Assembly: GCA_013396755.1 (NCBI GenBank)
Contig: VWZF01003897.1
Coordinates: 789,343 to 853,342, forward strand
DNA: 64,000 bases
Direction of reading: 5' to 3'
From: Sclerurus mexicanus
Lineage: Eukaryota > Chordata > Aves > Passeriformes > Furnariidae
Under the pieces are notes generated by a model. That model saw only the letters and a program-made list of their open reading frames with translations, searched no databases and was not told the origin of the DNA. Of this stretch, positions 49,959 to 62,240 are shown piece after piece. Positions within the stretch are counted from its first letter, which is position 1, and each line of letters begins with the position of its first letter. Made by a program: the position numbers and the translations under genes.

Positions 49959-51036
49959 TATCTCACCTGTGCATATTTGATATGTCTGCAGATGTTGTGT
50001 TATTACCTGAAAGGTATCAAGCCCTTAAGGCCTCATTTTTGCATCCTTTTTACACCAGTGACAAAGCAATAGAGATCCAGTCTCACTGCTTTGGTTGTCC
50101 TGAGCGCTTTCAGAAAAACGAGCAGGAGCCACAAAGCTTGCAGTGATTGGGTTTAGCCATATGCATGAAACAAATTAATAAAATGGTTCAGTTTAAGTAT
50201 GAAAATTCACAAGAGGAAGAAAAAAACCCCTGACAATCCCCTTCAACCCAGCTCTCATTGTTATTCACACCACAAGCAAGGCTTTGCTAGGCGCTCCCCA
50301 GGTAGTCTTTCATGTGCTTTGTATAAATGCATGTCCTAGCCCAGAAGTGTGAGCACTCCCCCGTTCAGGAGCCCTTCATGTACTGCAGTCCTGTGCCAGC
50401 CCAGACAAGGCACACCTCTGATCAGAATTTGCCTGCACAGGTATTTTCTCGATAGCAGCATGGGATAAACTTAATGCTGACTCAAAGAGTATTTTCAGAA
50501 AGCTTGATCACAATGAGGAAATCATCTCCTGCCTCACTTTTGGCTACCAGTGGAAGGTTTTTCTGGTGTTCAAGAAAATGCATTTATCCCAGGGTGACAA
50601 ATATTTCTCTCTCTCTCCCTTTTGCTTTATGATGTTTAAATAGAGATGAATTGGGAAAACATTTGTCTTGTATAGACTGTGAAGGAATTTTAAGAAGCCT
50701 GTGCCTGTTAGCAGCTTTCTTTACCGTGCTTGGTTTACTGTCATGCACCATCCTGATGGAGGAGAACATTTTACAGCACTGTAATACAGCATCTGTATTC
50801 TTCATTATCTTCAAGAGTGTCTAAGCTGTATTCTTTTACCTCCCTTTCTCCCTCTGTTTTTACAGCTGTGGTTACAACAGAATAAGCAAAATGTAAATTA
50901 CCAGCTAAAAGCCCGGTTAGAAAAGAAAGAAAGCTGTGGGAGGCAAAGAATACTGCTAGGGTTGTGCCAAACAATTCATTACCATAGGGTTTTTGCCATT
51001 TTTCAGCCATCTGAGTGTTGGCACGACTTCTTAAAA
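49959..51036. other. Unique non-coding sequence between two CR1 fragments
   Basis: Frames of 76-89 codons on the minus strand (50584-51040) are unassigned. No RNA gene was seen. Confidence 0.55.
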
Positions 51037-51178
51037 ACATAGAATTTTTCAGGTTAGAAGGGACCTTGGGAGTTGATACAGTTCAACCTCCTGCTCAAAG
51101 CGAGGCTACACTCCAATAAACTCTGACTGATGAGAGTTTCACCCAGTACGACCCCGAAAGCCACCACTCATTTTCCTA
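51037..51178 (-). mobile_element. CR1 LINE 3' end, short, minus orientation
   Basis: ACATAGAATTTTTCAGGTTA, GAAGGGACCTTGGGAGTTGA, and CAACCTCCTGCTCAAAGCGA are the complement of the CR1 terminus. About 140 bases survive. It is the same TGCTCAAAGC subtype as the copy at 47433. Confidence 0.88.
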
Positions 51179-51520
51179 GTGCAAATTCCTGCCCAAAACG
51201 TGACCCAGATTCCTTTGTCACCTCAGCTGCTTCACTGCAACAAACTAGTGTTTGTACAAGTCCATCTTTTTCTCATTTTCCCTGCTAAAAAGCAGGGCTC
51301 TTTTTGGAGACAGGCACTGTGGGAAGGAAGGGTGTTTGGTCGTGGAAAAGTGAACAAGTTAAGAGAAAGTCTTGCCAGGTCTGCTGCAACATTTTTACAG
51401 AGAGCAAGCCCCTTCCTCTCTGTACAACACTCTCTGCTGCAGAGCATGGTTGTTGTACACTCTGAGCCCTTCTGAAACACTGTGAGGTGAGGTAGTCGTG
51501 TGAGACAACATCTGCTTGGA

Positions 51521-51691
51521 ATGACTGATGGAGTATCCAGCTCCAGTAACAAAACAATCATTGCCATTGCCGTTGCTCTGCTTCTCTTGGCCCTGTTAGT
51601 GATGTGGGAGGAGAGTCTCACAGACAAAGCACAAGCAGACAGTGGGGTCCTTCCAGCTGCGTCAAACAGTCTTAGACTGGAAGCATTGTAG
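51521..51691 (+). CDS. Possible 56-residue single-pass membrane micropeptide (speculative)
   Basis: The ATG has a G at -3. The product would be MTDGVSSSSNK, then an 18-residue hydrophobic segment TIIAIAVALLLLALLVMW at about residues 12-29, then an acidic/polar tail (EESLTDKAQAD) to a TAG. The topology would suit a small single-pass membrane protein with a short luminal N-terminus. I recognise no family, there is no visible promoter or spliced context, and hydrophobic chance ORFs are common. Low confidence; codon conservation in related birds would decide. Confidence 0.12.
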   Translation: MTDGVSSSSNKTIIAIAVALLLLALLVMWEESLTDKAQADSGVLPAASNSLRLEAL

Positions 51692-52367
51692 CATTGTTCA
51701 GGAATGGATTATGGCTGTCCAGGTGCCTGTGTAGGATCAAACCCAGCAATGTCTGAGATTAGGTGTTGGGTACTGCTGAAAGGCAGACAGCAACCAAAAG
51801 GGTGAAACTGGTCACTGTGCAAAGCCTGTTGCCAATGAGCAGCATGACTCTTGTTGGCTGTACTCTGTGTGTGCAGCGTGTGACGGCACAGGGCAGTCCG
51901 TGGTTATGCAGTGTCAGGGACGTACAGGCTTTTCATCTCCGAGCTGCACAACATTTGAGATGCAGCCCTTGGGCTCAGCCCAACCTACCAAGCAACCTTC
52001 CATGCCCTCTGGCCAGCCCTCTGCTCCCCTTGGCAGGAAGGTCAGTGTGTCACTGAACGGCTGCTGACACCAACAACTGTTGTTTCTCCCAAATAGCTAA
52101 GCCAGATGTGAACTATTAGACAGCATTTGGGATTCAGATTCAAAAAGCTTTTGAGCTCCTTTCATGCTGAAGGCAGAAATTGAAGATATTAATTGCACTG
52201 CTTATAGCTTCAGCCTCTTCATCTGAATGAGATGTTTTGTGATTTCCATAAACCCCAGGAGTATGATGCTTTAAGCTGAAATATATTTCCTGACAGATTG
52301 ACAAATAGGGCAGATTTTTTTCTTATTATAGCTATTGGAATTGAAAACACTACCTCATAGAGATACT

Positions 52368-52390
52368 CAAAAAAACCACCCAAAACAAAA
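52368..52390 (+). repeat. A/C-only tract (23 nt)
   Basis: CAAAAAAACCACCCAAAAC and continuing A run, without G or T. Confidence 0.7.
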
Positions 52391-53006
52391 GAACTCTTTT
52401 TATACATAAGGGTATTGTTTCCAGAAATGCTTTGAAAGATTTTCTCCATTAATATTCCTCCTTTTTGTCCTACACAGGGAAGTTGTTTTTTTAGCTGATT
52501 ATATATTGCATAAAACCCAATGTAAGTCTTGAAACCGCTGAGGATGGTTTGCATAATGGAAAAGGCTTTATTCCACCATTGTTCAATACTGTGATAAATC
52601 AGAAGTAATTTTACTACAGTCATGGTGTCTGATGGGTGCAAGAGAGATCAGAACCACAGCCAGGTATTTTTTCAAAGAAGCAATTCTGGGAGATACTGAC
52701 ATTACTGTATTTTGGTTGTACACAAATGATTAATGGTAGAATCATATGCCATCTGTTCATGCTAATTATATGAAATGTTTGTAATAAAACCTAAAACTCA
52801 GCATGTTTGTTAAACTCCTGAAATTCAGACTAGTACTGTGGAAGATTTATTAAGGACTATGAATTTTATACGAGAAATTGGGATCCTGCCATGAAAGAAT
52901 CTGGAACAAGATGATGCACTGTTTGTTGGACCAAAGGAGTTTTAACGTGAGCAGTGTTCTTGGTTTTGTGAGATAATTTTGTTTTGGGGCTTTGGGTATG
53001 ACTGAA

Positions 53007-53058
53007 ATGAAATGAGATGAGATGAGATGAGATGAGATGAGATGAGATGAGATGAGAT
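53007..53058. repeat. (ATGAG)n pentanucleotide microsatellite
   Basis: Nine perfect ATGAG units (53012-53056) are preceded by one variant unit (ATGAA) and followed by a partial one. Being perfect, it is likely length-polymorphic. The minus-strand frame through it encodes a Ser-His-Leu-Ile-Ser periodic peptide that is purely a repeat product. Confidence 0.97.
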
Positions 53059-53097
53059 ATGAGAGAAAGCAGCGTGAACTTTTGCAGAAAAGAAGCT

Positions 53098-53127
53098 AAA
53101 AAAACCCCCAAAACAACCAACAAACAA
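53098..53127 (+). repeat. A/C-only tract (30 nt)
   Basis: A7, C5, then AAAACAACCAACAAACAA-type units without G or T, 40 bases downstream of the ATGAG microsatellite. Confidence 0.8.
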
Positions 53128-54450
53128 GAGCATCCTGGTAAAATCTCTTGATGACCTCCTGTGAATTTTCAGTGGCTTTACTCAGAGCAGTGTATGAGTG
53201 GGTGTGCCAGTGCATAGGTGTGTGACAGACTGGGCCAGAACAAAGGATGAAAGCTGTCAGCTGTCCCTTACCCTTTCCCTGGAACAGCACCTGACCGTGA
53301 ACCTCTCCTCCCAGAGGGGCAGCCCTTTCCCCCCACTGTCACAATGCAGAGACACTGTCAGTGCCTGCTGGCCAGAGGCAGAAGATGTTCTAAGTGCAAA
53401 GAGGAGAACTGGGTTCAGGTAACATAATACCTGAATTTTGAAATACACCCTGTCATATTTAACTCAGATTGGTGTCCCTTTCCGAGTGATTTCAAGGACA
53501 CATATGTGCTTAAGGACACGCTTGGTGTTAGACTCTTCCTGAGGGAATGATCAAACACCTCAGAGTCTTGCTAGTCTGCCTTTTTGCTGCAATGGCTGGT
53601 TAAAACCCAGCAACAACAACACAAAAGGAATAGATGGAAACATGAAATGTATGGCTGGTATTCTGCTCAGCTGTTTGTGGGTGTAAGGGAAAACAGGCAT
53701 TTCTGCCATTTATGGGATATAATAGACATATTCAAGTGTTTTGCTATTATACATTTCATTATTCTGTTGGAAAGGGGATAGAAGTCCTATAACTTTTGTC
53801 AGCTCATGAAGAAGAGTAGTTGGAAGCAGCACTAATTGAATGAATAGGAAGGGCCAGACACTGAAGATCAGAAACCGGAGTTCTATTCACAGTTCTGTGT
53901 TACTTGCCTTTTAGTCTTTTCCATTTTCACAGTGGAGATGATAATGGTTAGCTGCCAACAGAAAATATTTTGTTATCTACAGCTGAAAAGCACCATATAA
54001 GTCTAAATATTATTTCAGTATCTTCTTCCCACCCACTCAGTAAGTAAAATATGTTAGAGTTATGGAAAATGATGTGATAATTATTATACAGAGGCTGAGC
54101 TTTGAAGTTGAAAGCCTGTTATAGCTCATTATATATAATACCTCTCAGACACTATGCCAATGAGCTTGGTATAAAAAACTCAATTGAACAGATATTTAGC
54201 AAGCTAAAATGGCCACAGATAGTGCAGCACAGTTGCAGTTCCCTTGAACAAGTAACATGCATAAACATCACAAGCTACTTTGGGTGCAGAGCTTCCCAGC
54301 ACACTCCAAGCTCCAAGTGCAATGCAATAAAGGATGCTCCGCTGCATGGATGCTTTTCACATCTGTGGAACTTATAGGCAAAATGAGGTGTATAAGGGTG
54401 CTGCGTCCTCTTACTATTGGGTTACCAGGAGGGGAAATAGTTAAACATAA
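53128..54450. other. Unique non-coding sequence, no gene seen
   Basis: Frames up to 91 codons (54102-54377, plus) are unassigned. No transposon or RNA gene was recognised. Confidence 0.55.
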
Positions 54451-54473
54451 TTTTTCTTTTTTTTTTTTTTTTT
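54451..54473. repeat. Poly(T) tract
   Basis: T5, one C, then T17. On the minus strand it would be a poly(A) of the kind left by retroposition, but no element body is recognised to its left. Confidence 0.85.
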
Positions 54474-57400
54474 AGGCTTTAAAACCAACTTCTAATTTTC
54501 TAATTTTTTTTTAAGATGCTTTATAATGCAATTAGAGAGCTCCTGGAGGCACTAATTGGATCATAAAGTGCCTTCTTCATGTTCCAGCTGAGGAGAGAGG
54601 AAAAAAGGATCACTTCACGTCCTCTTTGCACCTGGTAAGATGTTTGTGAAACACCTTACAATTAAATTATAAGCACCTAGAGGAGACTTTAAATTACATA
54701 CTATAGAGCTAGAACCTTGAGTCAGAGAGCAGAAGCCACAAACTCAAAGCTTACAAAAGCCTCATATCCACCTTCTGGCACTTTTCTACCTCCTGGGGTG
54801 GAAAAAGACCTTTGTTTTTCCAGTGCCCTGAGTTCTTAATATTCTCTCTCGAAACGATGGCCTAAGTATATCCTGAGCTGACTGCAATTTCTTGCTGAGC
54901 GTACAATATGTCTTTGCAATACCCTGGCCCAGGAGGGAACCTGACAGCAGGCAAACATGGATGCTTCTTATAATCACTAACAGCTCCCGCGTAGTCATCT
55001 CCGAAATGAAGCTGCCCAGCGGATGAGAGGAGGTGGAGGCTGTGGAGCTTTTATCCTCTGTGGAGGCTGGTCTGGGGAAATGAGACAATTACGGTGCTAA
55101 ATCTGGAAATGGTGTGAGAACAGTGCAGGCTGCGGTGCGAGGGAGAGGAGAGCCAGGGACAGAGGCAAGCAGAGTTCCACGAGCCTGCTGTGCCACTCTG
55201 CTGCGTTCAGCCCACCACAGTGCAGGGGTGGGTTCCCTTCTCCTCCTTCACACTCTGCACACAGGTCTGGTACCAGCACGAGAACAGGACTGACCACTTT
55301 GCCTCCGGCAAAGAGCCTCTTGAGTGTTCATGTTTCTGACTGTTGTAGTAACCAGCATCAAATCTTGATTTTTATTTTAGAGTCTTCTTTGGGATAGGGT
55401 ATCCAGAGACATCTGAAACCAGTGTATTACTTTAGGGTTTCACTAGCAGGGCTGTAATTCAGAGAGCAGAGGAAAAATACATACAAATACATACAAACCC
55501 TGGCCAACCAAGTGTCATACTATGCCTGACAGCCCAGAGGTCTGGAGAGTAACATGTCACCTACCACTGAGGTTCAAAACTGCAGCTGCTCCTGCACAGA
55601 GAATTGAGCTGGAACTTTGTGATGCCTTGGACTATTTGTATAGTTCTCCGTACATAGGGCTCTTTGACTAGTGGACAGCTCTAGGTTTAATTCACAGAAA
55701 TACTGAGGATGCAGATACATAAATGCATTTATGAATTAGAGCCCTGTTGAAATCAATAAACTTATGCTCCTAAATCCATCCGTGAACCCAGATCTGAGCT
55801 GCCTTCTTGCTGGTCAGCCAACTCCTGGACTTCTCCATGAATACTGTCAACAGATTTTTGTTTCTCCTGAGAGCTTTGTTCCGTAAAATTCTGTGTGGAA
55901 TGACAGTGTAGATGCCTCGAAGTTAAGAGGCAAGAATGATGATTTGGTGGGTTGCCTGTCTGGACTGGATTTTGGACATGTGTAAACTTGGTGAAAATCT
56001 CAGTTGAAAGCAAACTCCGTTCTTTTCTTCCCTGCTCAATAACTTGTTTTGACATTTCGGGGGTTTGGCTTTTTGTAACTTTTCTTTAAATTTATAAGAC
56101 TTCATGGTTGGTTTTATTCCTCCAGTTTTCAATATGCATTTTCCTCTCTTCTTATTAAGTAATATAAATATACTTTGCATAGTTTGATTTTGCATATATA
56201 ACTTTCTGTGAAATTATGTTCACACATTGTTTAACCTGGATCATCCTATTTCCCCACATCCTGTGTATTTTTTAAAGGTGGTTATTTAATTATGGTTTCT
56301 TCATGTTGACTGTTCTGCCAGTTATATCAATTTAAAATATGTATTTTATTCTCTTTCTCTACAGAGTGTTTTAATAAGAAACTGTATGCCTTAATGACAA
56401 CATATAGTATCACTTGTTCTATTAAAAGGGAACTACACGCTCTACTCTGCCCATTCTGGTTTGAGAATCAGTTGCCACCTATTAATCCATTCTGGTACAT
56501 CTGGGAACCCACTTAAATCAATGGACTGATCCACTGTTACTGGTCAAAAACCACACCACAAATCCTGATAAAATCAGCTACTGTTTTCAGGCTGACTACA
56601 CAAACAGCTACAAAAACACAAGGATGGTGGCCACTTCAAAATTCAGCTAGCTCAGTAAAGCAAGCACCAAATTATTCCTTTCTTGAGGCAATTGGCAAAG
56701 GAAAAGCTGAAGACCACAAGCTGGTCTGTTCCAGTCTTCATTACACAAAAACCTTTGGCTGCATCTTAAAATTTTAAACTAAAATATTGTTTCTTTCCTA
56801 CTCTCGCTGAGACTCTTTCTAAAAGGCCTGAAAGAATCGAAAGCAGCCAGGTTGACAGTATTCTGATACCTGTGTTCATCACAATTTAAATCGGTGTGAG
56901 CTCTCTGGGGCAGAAACCATTTCACAGTTCTCTGCTGGCAGTACATTGTATGCAGTGGGAATTGAAAAATGAGGATCCTGAGAGATACTACCAAAATCTG
57001 TTCTCATAAGCATGCCAGCATTACTTAGGAAGAGCCCTTAGTAGCAGTTACCAAAGCAATCAGAAGGGAAAAGTGTTGTCTTTCAAAATCCTGATCCTTT
57101 TTCATACCTTCTTTCTGTGCTTGCACAGTAAAGCTTTGTAGCTTCCCCATTCGAAAGACTGCAAGTGATCTGTGAAACCAAATGAAGGAAATAATAGAAT
57201 GAGATACATGACAAGATCTATTTAATTTCTCTTGGTGCTGGAGTAATGAAAACAATAGGAATTGGGGAATTATAATCACCAGGGTATTCAAATAACCCTG
57301 GAACAGTATTGGGATTACTTTTTGTTTAAAGCTGTTTTTAGAGTTTTAGCAAAACATTTGTGGGAGAAACACGTTAGTGAAACTTTCCTTTGCCACCCAT

Positions 57401-57508
57401 ATTTTCAGCTTGTCAGTCAACATGTCAGGTTTTAAGGAAGAAAATACAGGCTATGTTCTCACTTTGTTTTTCCATCAGCTTTAATAAAAAAAAAAGAAAA
57501 AAAAAAAC
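54474..57508. other. Unique non-coding sequence, no gene seen
   Basis: GC-richer part at 54990-55330 without CpG-island character. A short tandem (AAATACATAC)2 lies near 55476-55497. Frames up to 100 codons (54786-55088, minus) are unassigned. Confidence 0.55.
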
Positions 57509-57532
57509 TAAAAAACCCAACCAAACAAACCA
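57509..57532 (+). repeat. A/C-only tract (24 nt)
   Basis: AAAAAACCCAACCAAACAAA and continuing, immediately after an A-rich tract (57486-57507). Confidence 0.75.
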
Positions 57533-59980
57533 AGAAATGTATATTAAAAGTCACACATGACACAATTGACATTTTATACTACTCACATTTGCTTGCAAGA
57601 GAAGAAAAGAAATGAGGGAACCTGAGAATGTCAGCGTGCCTAATTCTCTGAAGTATCATGCGCTGTGACTGGGTACACAGGAGAAATGCACCAGCAGAAA
57701 GCACCCAGGTCTACAATAACCTTTGATGCTGAGTCAGACACGAAGACACGTGTTTCGGTCCTGGCATTCAGCACTATGGAACACGCTCACCCAGCCACCA
57801 GCATTGCTCACTGGGAGCAGCAACCCTCTCCCCTACCATTAACCAGTGCTGTCTGAAACAGCAAACTTTCTGCACAGCCTGCCCTTCCACGTTATGAAGC
57901 AGAGGAGGCTGCAGCGTGACTGGGGCGGTTCAGCAGAATGCACTTACTCCAGGTCATGACAGTATCATCACCTTTTGCCTTCCATCCCACCCACCCTGCC
58001 CTGCCTGGAATTACTTTAGCAAAGCCAAGGAAAACCAGCACGGAACAAACACCGCTTTACCCTCTGGCTGTTTCAGCGATGGTTTATAGGGAAATGTTTC
58101 ATTTCTCCTTTGCACTTTTTTTCTTTTTTTTTTTTTCACGAAGACTGAAAAACATCTGAAAGGTTTGTCCTTTCCTGGAGTTGGAAGGAGTCTCTCTGGT
58201 GGATAAAGGCATCCCTTGTCACTCTATAAATTGCAACTATTGTTTAGCTGAAGTCTATTACTTGGGTTTTGGATAACAGAGGGCAGGCAAGCAACTGATG
58301 ACTAAAGGAGCTAGACATGATTAGAGAAAAAAAAATCAATAAATGTATAAACAAAATGAGGGTTTCAGGCTTTAAACAGGTGATTTATTGCACTTTTTTT
58401 TCCTCCTTTTACATTAAAGTTGGTATTGTAGTCTTACACAACTTGATTACACTTTGTGTTGTCTTCTGAAGTGCCTTGTACAGGAGCATAAATAAAAACA
58501 CCTTGTGTGTCATATGAATTGAATTAATATTGCTTAAAATTAGAAGAAAGAAGAAATTTATCCCGTAAGATGAGCATGGCATCACAAAAACAAATATCCA
58601 CGGAATGATCTCCTGCCTGTTGACTGGGGAGATGTTTGAAAGCAAAATGCTATACTCCCTTAAAAAGCTGCAGAGAAGGGTATCGAGTCAAACAGGACCT
58701 GTGGGCTACAACCACCTTTGCCTGCATAAAGCTGAAGGGAAAGTATAGTCTGCATTTCAGTGGCAGGAGAGCAGATGCAAGAACTAACAGCTGTTGTCTT
58801 TAGACACCACTGACCCAGTTCCTATGTGTGCACATCTGCTAAGGGTCCTTCCCCAATACAGGCATAGAGGTTGCCTTTTGGGTACCTCTGGTTCATGCTT
58901 CTGTGTAGCATAGAAATACAGGTCAGGTCAGCTACAGCTTATTAGAACTACAGGTACTGTCCCACTTGAAAGAGCAGCAGCAATGGGTGTCGAACTGGAT
59001 CACCTAATTCTTCTGAATATATGTGTATCTTCAGTCCCCAAATCACTGCCGAGATAAACATTCTGCCTTTGCACCACTCTTGCTTTGCACCATTCTTTTT
59101 GAAGCTCTGTTGAAGGGGGAGAGCAGCCAGTATTATTTCACTAATGAATAGACTTGTATAATCATATTAATGCAAACAGTCTTCTCACCATTTTCTGCTG
59201 CACACTGTGGAGCAAAGCCTGTTCCTAGGGGATAAGGAAATGCTCAGTTAAGTCCACTAGAGCAGGGGCTTCTTCCTCTGCTTGTTGTGCAACACTAAAA
59301 AGTGATAGTGGCTGTGAGAGCCCTCAGTACTTTGGATTTTCAGAGTGCAAAGTCCTTTCTGTCTCAGGTTTGATGTGGTGTGAAGGTCACAGCTCAAGCT
59401 ATATCCTCGTCCTGTCACTGCTTCTTCTTTGTCACAGAGCCTTCTGCATGTGATATTGTTGAACAAGAATGGTTCATTATATTGCCCGGAAAATTTGTCA
59501 TTAGACACACAACCTTTTGTAGCTAAGATAAGCCACGTTACTACTTGTCCTGCACGCCTAGTTTTTTTGACAGAATTTCTGCTACAGCTAACTGGTTGCA
59601 CAAAGTTTTGAATAATGTGAGAAATCTTCCTCATACAGCTGACCCATATTTGGCCTATGATTTTTTTGTCTCTCTGCCAGGCTTAAGTGGGTTCTTTCTT
59701 CATCCCTCATACAATGTTCTTATTAATTCACCTTCCCTTCTTTCTCTGTGTCTGGGGCCCAGAGCAGGAGTAGTTGATATGTCAGGGTGATAGCTATGAC
59801 TGATAATAGTTGTTTTTTGGACATCCCTGAGGCTGGACATACAGATGGAAGAAGACACTGTAAGCAGTCCAGTTCTCTGGGATCCTCACATCCCCTGCAT
59901 CGTGCACCATCTGCTGTGACATTTTTCAGAGTGGCAAAACACTGGACCTTCCTTCCTGCAAGTTCAGTCACAACCTACAA
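57533..59980. other. Unique non-coding sequence, no gene seen
   Basis: A T-rich tract lies at 58116-58137 and a small direct repeat (CTTTGCACCAYTCTT twice) near 59069-59100. A 125-codon minus frame at 59257-59634 is unassigned and overlapped by plus-strand frames. GAGTTGGAAGGAGTCTCTCTGG at 58180-58200 faintly resembles a CR1 terminus but is not convincing. Confidence 0.5.
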
Positions 59981-60008
59981 ATCTTTTAGCCCAAAAAGGC
60001 TAAAAGAT
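59981..60008. repeat. Perfect 11-bp inverted repeat, 6-nt loop
   Basis: ATCTTTTAGCC, loop CAAAAA, then GGCTAAAAGAT. This is the longest perfect short-loop stem I found. It could form a hairpin in RNA or a small cruciform. There is no extended stem, so a miRNA precursor is unlikely. Confidence 0.88.
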
Positions 60009-60199
60009 ATTACTTCAATCACATTTAATGATTTTGTAGCACAGTGAATATTTTATACTGCTAATAGGGACACCTAAAAAAGCAAAAGACAAAAAGTTGA
60101 TTTCCTGCAGGTTGACTTTACAGGTTACCTTTCACTGAAGGATGAATAGGGATGATGCTTCAAGAAAAACATGATAGCCATGAAAAAGCATAGAATTAC

Positions 60200-60410
60200 A
60201 TTGACTTCCATTTGAAAGGCTATGTTAATGAGCCTTTATATGAAAAAACCTTTGCCAATTAAAAATTAATTAATGAATTAATAGGCTATATGAAACTTCC
60301 AGAAAATCAAACATAATAATAGGCTTTAAGTTCAGTTTAATTCATTCCATTTTCTATTCCAATTACCAAACTATTAAGAGAGCAATTGCCAGTATTCACT
60401 GGCAGAATGT
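60200..60410. promoter_or_regulatory. Candidate regulatory element, dense TAAT cores
   Basis: GTTAATGAGCC, CCAATTAAAAATTAATTAATGAATTAATAGG-type sequence (60255-60284), CAGTTTAATTCATTCC, CCAATTACC and GAGCAATTGCCAG occur within about 200 bases, including overlapping ATTAATTAAT. Homeodomain-type density is high even for AT-rich DNA. Function is inferred only. Confidence 0.22.
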
Positions 60411-62175
60411 TTGTAAAGGATCCCAGATTGCTTGACTTGACCAGTGTCACTGTGCTGACCATGGCAGAGCCTCACCAGCATCGATGTGCACACAACTGAA
60501 TGAACAGGCAAACATAAGAGACCTGTGAGTTAATGGTTGGACTCCACCTTGCTTTGATCAGCCCTCATGGGAAAGGGACCCTCCCAGTGTTTGTGCCCTG
60601 TCTGAAATCAGAATAAACTGAAACACTGAGAGCTGGGACTTGTGGTGCTTCCATCTGGTCAACATGAAGCATTTTGGGAATCTGGATGTGCTGGATTTGG
60701 TTCTCACAACCAGAAAGAGAAGCAAACACAGGTAACACTTAAGATCCTACAGCGGACTGTAACATTATGGTTCCATTTCAAGAAACTGGCATTTTGCTTT
60801 TTCAGTTAAAATACAGAAAACTAAGCAGTAATGGAATGGATTTCTTTCTAAATGAGTGCTGAGACCTAAACCCAAGTAAGTCCACAGCTCACTGGCAACG
60901 CAACAAATCTGTAGGAGTTGCTTGTGTGCCTGTGCAAATTACTCTAGGAACAAAATATTCCTGACTTGAAGACAAGTTGTGAAAAATCAACCTGACCTCC
61001 TTCCTTCCACTGAGCTGCAGTTGGACTAGAAGAAATTAACTTTGCCTTATCTAAAACTGGACAAACACGTAGATTTGAGTATTCATTTGGCAGTTGTTTC
61101 GCTTTGCTTGCTAATGAAGTCCAAAGCAGAAAGAGCAAGGCTTGATAATTTTTTGTGACTGCACCACCAACAAAAACTAAACCTGTGATGAGAAGGAGGT
61201 AGGAGAAAATATGTAATATATTTACAGATGCTCATTCTCAAAATGTTTGGAAGTTAGAGTACATATTGTCATAATACTCAGCAAGATGCAAGAAAAACAC
61301 ATGATTACTGACATGAGGGACACAGAGAACTAGGTTTGTCTCAGCCAAGAAAAGAAGTGATTTTAGCTTCTCAGTATTTTGGAAAAGATTTAATTTCATT
61401 ATTGATTAAAGTGTGGGTTTTTTTTTTAAATTTAGTGAAAGAAATATATAATGAAAAATATTGCCTCTACCAATGACTTTTAAAATCCATTCAATTTGAG
61501 AGGAAATGACACTGCTTTTGGTTTTCTGACAAAGTTCCTGATTATCAATCATGACTCTTAAAACATGCATTCCTGTGGATATTAAATAAACACAATCCTT
61601 TAACATGCAAATCAAAGTATGTATTACCTTAGAGGCCACGTATTATATGTCAAAAAAACCCTAAACAACATTACCCATGTTTACTCATGAAATCTTGGCA
61701 TATCAGACTCTATTTTCAGCTGGGAAAACCAAACTTCATGTAGAGTCCTGCAATTAGAATGTACAAATTTGGTAGAAGAGTATGTGGACAACTGCATTAA
61801 CTTACATAGGGATGGGGAGATGATTTGGTATCATATCTCAATACTAATTTATATGTAGGTTGCCTAAGATAACTGCATCTGTTTTACTTGAAACCGCTGA
61901 CCCACTGCAGTCCCTGAAGGAGTGAAGGCACTGTGGGACACAGGCAAAGTAGAACAGTAAGAGGTGTCTTTTGCAAACCTTGCAGTTCTGATGAAAGCTC
62001 TCTTTTATGCTGGCATCTCTCCTTGAGACCTGCGGCCAGATGTGCTCACCACTGTAAAACATACCAACAGGCAGTTCGTGCTTATTGGGGTGAGAACCCA
62101 AGTGACCAAGTCAAATAGGATAAAGGCAGCTCTTATTTCCAATTGTTAAATGCACTAAAAGATGAACTGGTTTGC
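60411..62175. other. Unique non-coding sequence, no gene seen
   Basis: Frames up to 85 codons (61844-62101, minus) are unassigned. T9 occurs near 61419. No transposon was recognised. Confidence 0.55.
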
Positions 62176-62240
62176 TGTATTGGGTTTGCGTGGCAAGGTG
62201 GTGGTAGCAGGGGGCACTCACAGGTTTAGTGGAGGTTTGT
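62176..62240 (+). mobile_element. Possible LTR 5'-end fragment of an avian endogenous retrovirus
   Basis: TGTATTGGGTTTGCGTGGCA, followed by AGGTGGTGGTAGCAGGGGGC, closely resembles what I remember as the start of ERVL-type LTRs common in songbirds. It begins with the canonical TG. The likeness fades after about 50-60 bases, so it is a truncated relic without coding capacity. The right edge is approximate. Confidence 0.45.

Larger units (their letters stand above)
51179..53006. other. Unique sequence; hosts a possible micropeptide ORF
   Basis: Frames on both strands at 51179-51627 are unassigned. The frame at 52219-52641 (minus, 140 codons) is Ile/Lys-rich, lacks motifs and is probably chance. 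GC-richer at 51840-52060. An A/C-only run occupies 52368-52390. Confidence 0.5.

Noticed and set aside
52219..52641. 140-codon minus-strand frame
   Set aside because: Ile/Lys/Phe-rich AT-driven composition without motifs; probably chance.
52942..53133. Minus-strand frame with repeated Ser-His-Leu-Ile-Ser
   Set aside because: It is the translation of the ATGAG microsatellite.
60529..60544. GTTAATGGTTGGACTC, identical to a piece of the CR1 3' region
   Set aside because: Only 16 bases match and neither flank continues as CR1, so coincidence or an unrecognisable relic.
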